A DNA stretch of 64,000 bases from Zygaena filipendulae (lineage: Eukaryota; Arthropoda; Insecta; Lepidoptera; Zygaenidae): NCBI GenBank assembly GCA_907165275.2, contig OU015655.1:5716501-5780500 (forward strand), read 5' to 3'. The notes under the pieces are model-generated. The model was not told where the DNA came from. It worked only from the letters and a program-made list of their open reading frames with translations, and searched no databases. The first letter of the stretch is position 1. Every line of letters starts with the position of its first letter. Positions 43,331-53,288 of the stretch are shown here, in pieces. Made by a program: the position numbers and the translations under genes.

Positions 43331-46300
43331 ATGTCCAGCACCAGAACACAGATAGCGGACTCTTCCACGTCTCCACCACTGAGGTGAGTTAACTATTTTT
43401 AGATATTATATAAAAAATAAATGCTCACGAAATTATAAATATGCCAATAAAAAAATTTATGTTTGAAGTTACCATCTTCTAACTCGTATATTATCTTGTT
43501 ATCTTGTATTTTATTTTAAGTAATTAGGTATTAGGGGTATTTTTATGAGAAATTATATTCCATCTTTCTTTCATAATTATGTAGGTATGAAGCTTTGCTA
43601 TTGCGCCTCTGGCTGCCCATGTGTCCGCTTAGTTCTTGCTAACTGCACAAATGATTTTTATGTGGTTCTCACTTTTCGCTAGGACTTAGAGAATATAGGT
43701 CATCTTGTGAAAATCTTGAAATTCAAACAGGTGAAAACGCGAGTAGATAACAGTTAGTTCTTATACACATATTCTTTAAGAATTATTAAGATCTATAGGT
43801 ATAAATATGCAATTAAAATAAGTAGGTATAAGTACTACTATAAGTAAGTTTTTTCTATAGTGGCCTACTCAGCTCCTACAAAATATTTTAGATGCCCGAC
43901 GGATAGGTATGCAAAAATATCTATTTTTATACGTATCTATGTATATTACCTACAGACTAGCTGTTCCCCGCGGATTATATTATCTGTGCCCGCGGTTTCA
44001 CACGCGGTAATTTTGGAGTTCTCGTTGGAATTTCGGTTTTCCTATATCACTCAGGATTAGCGTAGCTTCCTATAAGTGAAAGAATTTTCAAAACCGGTTC
44101 ATTAGATCCAGAGATTACCCACACAAACTCACAATTCATAAACTTTACCTATTTATAATATTAGTATAGGTAGATATAGATTATATAGTAGCTACCTATA
44201 TTTTCCTTATGATAATATACCTACTGTACATAAAAGTGTCTCTTTTTTATTCTTTCCCTGCATTTTGGGTCGTACCGTGTATAGGTATTATAAAAGACTG
44301 CTATTATTTGATTTTATCTAGGTAGGTAGTGTTATTAGAAAAATTTATCCCTATTTCCCTTAGTCACGACTTCACTCGTGAACGGCTGGACCAATTTCGT
44401 TAATTATTTTTTAGTTGTGTTTGTTATTCTACTAAGGAGAAAAAGAATTGAAGAAGTATGGAGCTCTTGCGGGAATTCAAAAACTCACGCGGGTGAAACC
44501 GCGGGGCACAGCTAGTAACAGATAATACCGGATTTAAAACTAAAAATAAATCCTTTCGTAACTGCAGATCTGCAGGGCAGTTATGTAACTTTTGTTGCTA
44601 TCATATTTCAGTTTCAATCAGAAAAATAGCGACTTTGTGTTACTTAATCATATCTAAGCAGCTTCGACTTTTAAAGTATGTTCATTTTGATTGATTGCTA
44701 GATATTGTAGGTGTCAAAACGTGCATATTGTGATCGCAATACCGCCATGTTTTTGATTGCAACCGAAAAATAATAGAAACAAAAGTTACATAATAGCCCC
44801 TCAGATTTACTGAGTGGTTGCTGTTGTTAGTCGGGTTTGTAAAGGTACCTACTATACCTCCCTAATGGGTTGAGTTTTCATTTAACATGTCGTGTGGGTA
44901 TCACATTCAATTGAATTCTATGCGCGCAAGCGCCGCGCGAGTCGAGAGTCGAGATACCTACTCCGGCGCCGTTGCTGCGTCCAGAACTACGCGCGTGTCT
45001 GTGGCGAGTGGACGTATTCAGTTCAGAATGGAGCGTGATTACTTTGATACGGAACTTTTTATTGACGAAATTGAGAAAAGGGTAACTATATTATGGGATA
45101 TGGATTTTGTTTTATTTTCGTTTATTTAGACAACAACAGCCACAAGAACAGCATCTCCAGATTATTTCAATAGAGCCATAACTTTTCGCTGTTCTCTGAG
45201 CTTTGGGTATAATGTTAGAAACATACTATGCGTCATTCTGTCACGTAGAATTGAATGCACGTAAATCGTCGATTTTCTCTTTGTTTACGACGTTTCCATT
45301 GATGGTATGCAAGCCACAACACAACCGCTTCATCTGGCTCCATGTTCCAAAACTGAAGTCCATCCCAGTCTAACGTGCGTTATGTACCTACGCGACATCT
45401 GGACGCAATACAAATTGAAGCGCGCGAGTCTTTTCGCGCGTAATACGCCTCATCTGGACAGGCTCTTAGGGGGCTTCATCCGGATACACTAAGGACGTCC
45501 ACTCGGAAAAAAGTCATCTAAGATATTATATTTATAAAGAAATCGATACGGAGAAATGTAAAATTGGGTAGTTATTTATTGCTTTTTAAATAATAGGCAC
45601 CTACTTCTGCAGTAGGTATTTAAAATTTACGAAAAAAAAAACCGAAACCGCCAAATATGGATTAACCCTGAATTCCCCGTAGCGACCACCGTCGCCTCGA
45701 TTACTCAGGCCTGAAATTCTCGTACGGCGACGGGTCCGACGATGAGGGTCCCACGCTGGCTACAGAGCTGCCGTCGTGCGTTTATGCAGCGGCACGGGGA
45801 CGGCTCCAGCTGCCTCTAGCTGCCTATGTCCATCAGCACTCGAGGCAATTGCATACAGGTACAGGTACAAGATATTACACACAAAAGCTTGCAAAAATAA
45901 GGTATACATTATACAATTCAAAATTACATCTATAGTAGATAATAGACACGTATTTTTTCAACTCAATGTAACTATCGGCGTATTTTTTTGATTACGTAAA
46001 AAAGAAAAATACGTGACCAATATTAATCTACGCAACGGACTAAATACAAGTACTTACTGAAAAGTTAACTAGCCTATTCTCTCTTTGAATTTGTCCATGT
46101 CTAATCACCAATACAGTTTGAGGCTAGCCAAGTGTATCCTTTTATGTATATTCGTGTTGTGCTTGTGGACACATCAAGCTATCTAGTTTAGTGAGGTATG
46201 ACATCACAGATGCTCTCCTGGAGGCGTCATCAGAACCCGACTACCAGTGCGGCGGATCCCCGTACCGTGTGCAGCGCGCCGCCGCAAACGTGCGCGAGCG

Positions 46301-49300
46301 CAGACGGATGCTGAGGTCCGGCCCCAATGGGTATCACGTTTAATGATGCATGTTGTGATATTTATTAAATAGGTAGTTGATCCCCGCGGTTTCAGCCGCA
46401 TTATTTACGGAATCCCGTGATAAAAAGTACCCTATGTCCTTTTCTGTATCTACCCCTGTTTCCTAAAAGCGTAGCAAACAGAGAAAAAAACTCACATTCG
46501 AATTTATGTACGAAACATTTTCAAATAGTAGGTTTATATTTTCTGCTCACATTAACTTTATAATTAGCCCCATTATCTAATTGTATTTAAAGATTTGAGA
46601 CTCATTAGGATAGTAGGTACGGTAGATACGGTAAGTATGTATGTTCCCATGTATGGGATGTAACTGAAGTACCTAAGAAGCATAACAGACGATGTTCTTA
46701 CCTACTTATGGTTAGTTTTAAGGTGCATCCATTTTAATAAGCTGCTTTACATTGTACGTAAGTACCTAGGTATTACTCATATCTACTCCAATCATCAATC
46801 AATGAGCCTATAGCAGTCCACTGCTGGACGTAGGCCTCCCCAAGGGCACGCCACAGTACACGATCTCCCGCTTTCCTCATCCAGCCACTACCAGCGACCT
46901 TCCTCAGGTCATCGGTCCATCTGGCAGGGGGGCGTCCAACACTACGCTTACCGACCACCATATCTACTAGGTATGGATAAAATTCAAGTTATCCAGGGCA
47001 CATGTTTTTTCATCCGTGCTAAAAGGAATACCTATAGGTACTTATATTACGGCGTTTGAATTTTTCATGACAGTGGCTAAAACGCGTGTGTGCCGTTTGT
47101 GACTTTAGCAGTATAAACTCGGCGTTCGACGAGCTGCGGGTGCACGTGCCAACGTTCCCATACGAGAAGAGGCTCAGCAAGATCGACACGCTGCGCCTCG
47201 CCATCGCTTACATCGCTCTACTCAGGGAGGTGAGCTAATAATACGTGGACAGGATGAATAATTAGCTGTACTGTACCTATAGCTACGGTAAAGGTTGAAC
47301 TTCAGAACCGATAGAATCTCGGGCATCAACTGACTTTAGTATGAAACAAATGAAAACTATATCTAGTGTCGCCATTGTGATTGCCGTACACAAAACTATT
47401 CATCGATACATATAAAATGCTTTATCCTGAATGACTGATGGATCAACGCACAGCCTAAACCGCTGATCATAGAGACCTGAAACTTGGAGGGTGTGTTCTT
47501 TGTATGACGTAGGCATCCGATAAGAGTGGATTTTCCGAAATGTTACCCCTAAGGGGATAAAAAGGGCGGGCAAAGTTTGCATGAAACAATTCTGCTGGAA
47601 CTCCGAAATTATCGCGGGTGAAACCGCGCGGGACAGCTAGTCATGGATAAAAACGTAACAAAATGTAATAAACACGATTATTTTGCTTACAATTAGTTAC
47701 AGTTTTGGAAATTCCCACATTCTAATAAATAAACATGCCCTATAGTTAATACTAATGTTCCCGGCGGTTTCACCCGTGGGAATTTCGGAGTTTGCAAAAA
47801 TTCATGATGATCCGTTGAGCCGTTGAGGCCTGAAAACGTAACAAACAAACTCACTTTCGCAATTATAATATTAATAAGGATATTAGGTATTGGTATTATT
47901 TTCTCTGTAGGTTGAACGCTTGTAGAGACAAGACTAGATATGTATTAGACAAAAGAAGTACTTATTGGATTTTAAATGAGATGTCATTTATAGGTAGATA
48001 ATAGTACAAGGTTATCCTAGGGGTGAAAGTAACTTATTTAGCTCCGAGACGGGGTTTGGCGTCCGAGCGTAGCGAGGGCGCCAATAGATCGAGGGACTAA
48101 ATAAGTCTTTCTCCCGCGAGGATAACACTGTGCTTTTCATTACGAATGCAAAGAAAGTCAAAATAAAAATAGAAATTAGCTTAAGAAAAAGTGAGTGAAT
48201 TTTATTTTAATTAATACCTACTTAAACTTTATTTTATTTCAATTTTACATCGCGCTGGCTGTATAGAAAGTTGGAACATGGTTCAATAGAAATGTGAAAA
48301 TAGACCTAGTTTTTTTTTAATAATTTGACAGTTGTCAGTTGAAAGCGATTCTCCCTAGGGCTGAAAAGGGTTACTTTCAACCCGCTTCTCAGGCAACTTC
48401 GGACCTACTTTCCGAGTATGAGTAATGAAAAATCTTGTACAAGCTTGGATTAGAAATATCACTAGAAATATGAAACATTAGTTCGATTACCTTCATTTGT
48501 ATTAGGTTTTCCCCGCGGTTCCATCCGCGTAGTTTTGGGATTCCCTCGAAAATCTTCTACTGTAGCTACCTACCGAGACAAATACCATCCTTAATGAACC
48601 GGCTAATGAATAAGCTACCTATGAATGTCGAGTGCAATTCAAATCCGTCATTAGTTTTTACGTGATGCATGTTAAAACAAACACATAACTAAGCTGTATC
48701 TACTACTAAATAAATGATGTAACTTGTAACCGGCAACTATAGAGTGCCTAGAGTGTAAGACCCTATTTTAAATCTGTAGCTATAGGAAGTTTTCCATAAA
48801 GTGGAAGACCCGCGGCGATGCCGTGACGGGACACAAAAAACTTTTGTGGGTCTCAAAGGGCTAGGACAAAGTAAAGTTGAGAAAGAAAAATATTAGGTAC
48901 CTACTGTAATAAGTTAGTTTTGGCACACCATCGATTTTTAATGGTATCTACCTACGGTTTTTTGATCGCCGTAACAAATTACTTTCTGCGTCACGAGTCG
49001 CGACCTTCGATCAACAATACCAATGATCGAAGGTCGCGACGGCCGAACGCTGGGAAATCGACGCCGCCGTCGTCGGTAACGCGCTGAAGTAGTTACGTAC
49101 CCCGTGGCTGCGGCGCCGCCCTTAGTCCTCTTTCCACCGCAATTGCCTGCAAGTCTGTTATCTTCTTCAGGTTCTAGACGCTGATTACGACCCGCTGACA
49201 TACGTGGAGAAATGTCTGCGAGGAGAGATAAAGGCCGATCGAGCCCATTGGAATACAAGCGGTAAGTTAGTAAACCTACAGGTAGTTTTATTTACACGCG

Positions 49301-50570
49301 CACTTGTCGCGATTTCCACGGCAACTCTGAATTTTGGATTTAGAAGAAATTATCAATTAAATCATGTCAAATAGTTAATTTTTTCTTGAAATAAATTTGC
49401 ATTAACAAATACTTGGTAATGATTAAATCTCATTTATGTATTGTCTATTATGTATCTGCCTACTTACTGAAAATGCAAGAAATGTAAGTTTAACAAACAA
49501 ATCAAATAATAGGTACCTACATATTTTATTCCCTTGGTAGGTAAAAGGCATGCGTCGCGCGTCGGGTTGCCATTAGCCCTAAATAAAATATATACCTAAC
49601 AGGTACCTACCCATGTTTTACGATTATTATTTAACGAAGATTTAACGATAAGTGTTGTGTTTAATTTTTCTTTATATAGACTGTTGGGTCTTATAACCTA
49701 AATGCTTTTTAGCTGTTGCATTTAGTCCCAACACAGACGCCATCATAATGGCTTTGTGAACTCTGAGATTGTGAATCTCATCAGCTAATCGTTTTTATCA
49801 GACAGGTATATCATGGATACCTGCTTTGCGTAAATTTTAGGATAATTGCGAAGGTTTACGTGATTGGAAACAAGGGAATGCAATCTCCTACTCTCTTCGT
49901 GTAGGTATTCTCACAATCAACTCATTATCTCGAATGTTCAAATTATTATCAACCCTTTCCCTTTTATATACGGTGAGGGGGAACCCCTCTTTTCGAGAGG
50001 TATAACCAACGGCGATACTACTGTTATGGTCATAAACACATAATTGTTCTCTTATCTTCGTAAGAGAACCATACCTTAATATTAGGTAGGTATAAATGCG
50101 AATGTGATTTTGTTTCTTTCTTACAATTTCACACCTTAACCACTAAACCGATCATTGTGAACTTCTTGTCACACTACACATACACTCAGATATATATATC
50201 TATAGTATAATATATACGTAATAATATGTGTAGTATATGCCACGTTTGCTTGGTTTCCACACAAGCTTATAGCTTAGTGTGGGATCAAGTAGATCTGTGT
50301 GTTGTGAAGTGGATTATTACAATTTACATTATTATTATTATTTACAAGTCCAAGCAACGAAACAAGTTTCAAATTAGCTGTGGTGTCATTGTTTGCTTAG
50401 TAAAATTTTTATCCTGTGTATTTTCTACCATTCAATTTTTTGCATTTACAGATTTAACCGCTAGGCTGTCGTGGATCAATTGGGAGAACCTTGGCGTGAA
50501 CCCACAACGAAGAAGCGTGCTCACCTCGCTGGCGCTGACTTCAGAAAATATGCAGTACACGAACAACTAA
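43331..50570 (+). CDS. Fer2: bHLH transcription factor of the PTF1/Fer group, Fer2-like, complete, six exons
   Basis: Nuclear class A bHLH factor expected to bind E-boxes as a heterodimer with Daughterless. Exons: 43331-43383, 45683-45858, 46210-46315, 47112-47229, 49171-49261, 50452-50570; all phases agree, 220 residues. The bHLH spans about residues 99-153: basic region [10 protein letters not shown], helix 1 [15 protein letters not shown], loop YEKRLSK, helix 2 [23 protein letters not shown] and IDTLRLAI are marks of the PTF1/Fer subgroup; the tail with [20 protein letters not shown] and [15 protein letters not shown] matches what I recall of Drosophila 48-related-2 (Fer2), needed in clock and dopaminergic neurons. 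Exon 2 is acidic and serine-rich ([10 protein letters not shown]). Two in-frame donors six bases apart end exon 2 (after 45858 or 45864), which would insert two residues. The domain is certain; the Fer2 name is from memory of the family. Confidence 0.88.
43957..44180 (-). mobile_element. Helitron-like element in bHLH intron 1, minus orientation
   Basis: CTAG at 43957-43960 then CTGTTCCCCGCGG, CCCGCGGTTTCACACGCGG, AATTTTGGAGTTCTC and, at the far side, TTATAATATTAGTATAG. The doubled CCGCGG motif suggests an internal duplication or a short insertion. Confidence 0.6.
44385..44515 (+). mobile_element. Helitron-like 3' end, plus orientation
   Basis: Contains GGACCAATTTCGTTAATT, GCGGGAATTCAAAAACTC and GGGTGAAACCGCGGGGCACA, then CTAG at 44512-44515 followed by T. 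The 5' end is unclear, near 44340. Confidence 0.65.
44568..44806. mobile_element. MITE, 239 bp, with TIR around GTTATGTAACTTTTGTT
   Basis: Left end ATCTGCAGGGCAGTTATGTA and right end TACATAATAGCCCCTCAGAT are imperfect inverted repeats, perfect over the inner 15 bases (TTATGTAACTTTTGTT / AACAAAAGTTACATAA). A half copy occurs at 27144-27250 (GGGGCTATAATTATGTAACT). Confidence 0.8.
45005..45505 (+). mobile_element. Candidate element carrying a truncated MADF-domain fragment, flanked by 11-bp inverted repeats
   Basis: ATGGAGCGTGATTACTTTGA at about 45028 begins [18 protein letters not shown] and runs to ILWDMDF before diverging to a stop (about 45127). DTELFI..IE..P.LWD is how MADF DNA-binding domains start; MADF/Myb-like proteins are often encoded by PIF/Harbinger transposons as well as host genes. 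The usual following Tyr/Lys/Trp part of the domain is missing, so this is a remnant or a first exon whose partner I cannot find. CGAGTGGACGT at 45005-45015 and ACGTCCACTCG at 45495-45505 are exact inverted repeats and might be element ends. Confidence 0.4.
45935..46045. repeat. Internally deleted copy of the 51285 MITE family
   Basis: ATAGACACGTATTTTTTCAA, CGGCGTATTTTTTTGATTAC and CAACGGACTAAATACAAGT match the ends and inner right portion of the family with the middle missing. It lies between bHLH exons 2 and 3. Confidence 0.6.
46370..46505 (-). mobile_element. Helitron-like fragment, minus orientation
   Basis: GATCCCCGCGGTTTCAGCCG, GTGATAAAAAGTACCCTATG and AAAACTCACATTCGAA match the dispersed family; just downstream of bHLH exon 3. 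Confidence 0.55.
46773..46961 (-). mobile_element. 3' remnant of an RTE-like non-LTR retrotransposon (LINE)
   Basis: The minus strand reads [19 protein letters not shown], then [15 protein letters not shown], then [13 protein letters not shown]: the C-terminal tail of the reverse transcriptase polyprotein common in insect LINEs. Only about 60 residues remain; the catalytic domains are gone. It lies in bHLH intron 3 in antisense orientation. Confidence 0.8.
47405..47640 (+). mobile_element. Helitron-like element, plus orientation
   Basis: Close relative of 236-472: CTGAATGACTGATGGATCAA, CATCCGATAAGAGTGGATTT, ACCCCTAAGGGGAT and GCGGGTGAAACCGCGCGGGA, ending CTAG at 47637-47640. A minus-orientation fragment of another subfamily follows at about 47755-47885. 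Confidence 0.75.
48004..48443. mobile_element. Candidate element ending GTACAAG..CTTGTAC
   Basis: Starts GTACAAGGTTATCCTAGGGG and ends near ATGAAAAATCTTGTAC. Subterminal inverted similarity: GGGTGAAAGTAAC near the left and GGGTTACTTTCAACCC near the right. It includes an unusual G/C-rich block at about 48040-48110 (CTCCGAGACGGGGTTTGGCG, GAGCGTAGCGAGGGCGCC). No ORF. I infer a non-autonomous DNA element in bHLH intron 4. Confidence 0.5.
48997..49040. repeat. Perfect 17-bp hairpin in a CpG-rich block upstream of bHLH exon 5
   Basis: GTCGCGACCTTCGATCA at 48997-49013 and its exact reverse complement at 49024-49040, with a 10-base loop, followed by CpG-rich sequence up to about 49130 and by exon 5 at 49171. 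It could be a regulatory site or an intronic RNA structure. Confidence 0.75.
49262..50451. other. bHLH intron 5
   Basis: AT-rich, with a Helitron-like fragment at about 50085-50190 (ATAAATGCGAATGTGATTTT). The open frame at 50226-50451 ahead of exon 6 is intronic: a good branch and AG precede 50452 and phase matches only there. Confidence 0.5.
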
Positions 50571-53288
50571 TGCAACCAACGCACTATGAACCTTCAAACC
50601 AGCCATGTTTCAGTCAGAGAGGATGGACCTAATCAAAGATCAAAGAATACTATTATATACTATGGTAGGATATAGGAGGATTATAGGTACGGTAGAATCG
50701 TCGTCTCCCGTCGTCTTTTCTACGCAGTAAAAATCTTTTGTTACTTAATTACAGTGTACCTACTTATATATAATGTAAAGCAATTAAGGTACAATTACTA
50801 TAATTTTGTAAACTTGTTCGACAACTAACAGTTGTCTTCTTTGATGATGTTACTTTGTTTAAAATATTTATCAATTCATTATGTAGGTAGGTACCTACTA
50901 TAATAATAAAATTGTAGATTAGGCGTGTCTGTACATATTTAAAATTATTAATTACGATATTTTTTGTAATATTTGTCTGTTTGTGAGTTTGTTTGGAGAC
51001 GTATTACGTAAAATCTACTGGACAGATTTGAATAAAACAGTTGCAGGTCATACTTTTTTGTAGGTATTGAGTGAAAAATTTATACGATTTAAAAAAGTAT
51101 CGACCTTCAAATAAGCTACCTACTGCTGCTGCTGTGTGTCAATCGAAGTTTCACAACAATCCGGCCATTAGCTAACGAGACAATAGTTTATTAGTTATCG
51201 TCAGGAATAGGGTTTGTTTCGCCGCAATCAGTTGCACGGAAATAGGTAGTAGGTATCCATAATGGGGATGTTGACTACTTTTTAAAATCAAAATTCTAAT
51301 TAGTCCATCAGTTAGAAAATAAAAAGACAATAGACAAGTATTTTTTGGTTTTTCAAATAAATTAAAATATAGAGATAAAGCGCATTAAAGTTTAGGGTGA
51401 GGGGGTCGTGACTCGTGACGTCACTAACCACTAAAACCGCAATAGGTACAAACTGTCCGACTGTAGTGACGTCACGCGAAATTTCAACTCAACGTATCGC
51501 TGTTATTTTTTGATTACGTAAAAAAAGAAAAAACACGTGTCCAATATTTTTTATTAATCAACAAGACGGACTAAAATTAATAATTAGTCAACATGGCCAT
51601 TTGTAAAATTATAGAGATGAAGATTCTAGCCACGATGCCAGTAGGGATTTTGTAGCCGTAATTGTTTAAATATAATAACATATAATCAATGTGCAATATT
51701 CTTCTTTTTATTCTATATATAAAATAAAGTAACTAGAAATATTATAATACTTATATTCGATTCACTGCTGTTTTATTTTCACTATATCTCTCAGCCAAAC
51801 TAGCGTCACCCGCTATAAAAAAATGTAATAAAATAAGGTAGATATCTAAATACAATTTTATTTATCATTATTCTCCAAAATAAATTGATAAATTCTACAA
51901 ATTAATTAATTCTTGATATCAAAACGTCGAAAAAAAAGTTTTACGTGCGGGTGCTATTGGTGGTTTTCAATTAAACTTCTTTGTATTATGTAGCAATACT
52001 TATTCAATAATAATAATTTATTACATTTTATTTTTAAATAAATATCACCGAAGATACCTATAATTTTTGATAGCGGGTGCCGCACGTTTGACGCATGGAG
52101 GCTCATAAATATTTATTTTCTTACAAATTACAGTATTTAACTTACACCTAGACCATTACAACTTAACATTGGACACAATATAGTGACTAGTTAATATAAC
52201 CATACGTAGACTTTTGAACTATACATTAAGGTTATTTAGACACTGCGTTATCTCAGCCTCTTGTGATGGACGATAAACTATCTTATCATATTTATATAGT
52301 TATTGATGCAACTTGTCCTAAGAGATTTGTAACATTAATAATTCTCATCGGCACGACATTGTCGGTAGTTATATCGAGTGCACGCGTGTCGTGTTCATTT
52401 CAACCAGCATTCAGCAGCCATATTATTGTTTAACCTAAAGAAGTAAAAAACATGGTTTCGAGAGAAAAATTTTGAGGAGCGAACCGCGTTGCTTTTTATT
52501 ACAAAAACATTGTCATTGGCCAAAACTATAGCGATAAACCACGATATTTTCCATACATAACTAAAGAAAAGGAATTTTTACAGTCGCTATTGTGTGTCAA
52601 GAACCCATAATAACGACCAAAGTAGAAGAGCAACATGCTACAATCAATTAATTAATACAAAGCATTTCACCAGTTACAACAACACAGCCATAGTTTCCTA
52701 TCAAAACGCAATGGATTGTAAAGTGACGGATTTGGTGATGATGAGGCCGTAGGCGCGTGCTAATATGTATATTAAATTATTATAACGTTTTTAAAGCCAA
52801 CATCAACATTTGTACAGCATAAGAATGATAAACTTTTTCTATGCTTTAAATTTTTCTTCAAATTAACGACGAGCAAAAATTGTTTAGTTAATTAATCTCA
52901 TACTTGATGAGAAACTCAATTATTCCAGTTCTATAGGAACAAATAATTTTGTTACTTAACGTTTATCAAAGTTTTCTGAACACAGTCCATACAGGTAAAT
53001 TCTACCAGAAATACAGTCCTTCTTCGCTCATCTTTCTATAAGGGTCTACGCGCTCGCGACGGCTGATCGGGATGCGGGGATATTTGGGGAGACCTTTATC
53101 GAAGTAGGAGTGCGACGGGGTTGCGTTTCGCGCTAAGCAGATACATTACAAATTCGTTGGCCACGAACATTTTTGACGAATTTTCGTAAATGATACACAC
53201 GTCCAAACAAGGCCCTAACTTGTAGGTAAGTGCGCACGCGATTTTAGGTACACTTTAGGTAAGTGACAATTACACAATCTGTTTATGC
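50571..53288. other. Convergent 3' region between the bHLH and DHHC genes
   Basis: Contains the 3' UTRs of both genes. AATAAA-like words occur on the plus strand near 50905 and 51720, but I cannot choose a cleavage site. A full MITE lies at 51285-51580. No coding exon is seen. Confidence 0.45.
51285..51580. mobile_element. Fullest copy of a MITE family with internal GTGACGTCAC words
   Basis: Left ATTCTAATTAGTCCATCAGT and right ACGGACTAAAATTAA are imperfect inverted ends. Inside are TCGTGACTCGTGACGTCACT and AGTGACGTCACGCGAAATTT, a subterminal inverted repeat around TGACGTCA (a CRE-like word). Other copies: 1253-1420, 5905-5985, 16502-16712 plus 17688-17740, and 45935-46045. Confidence 0.75.
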
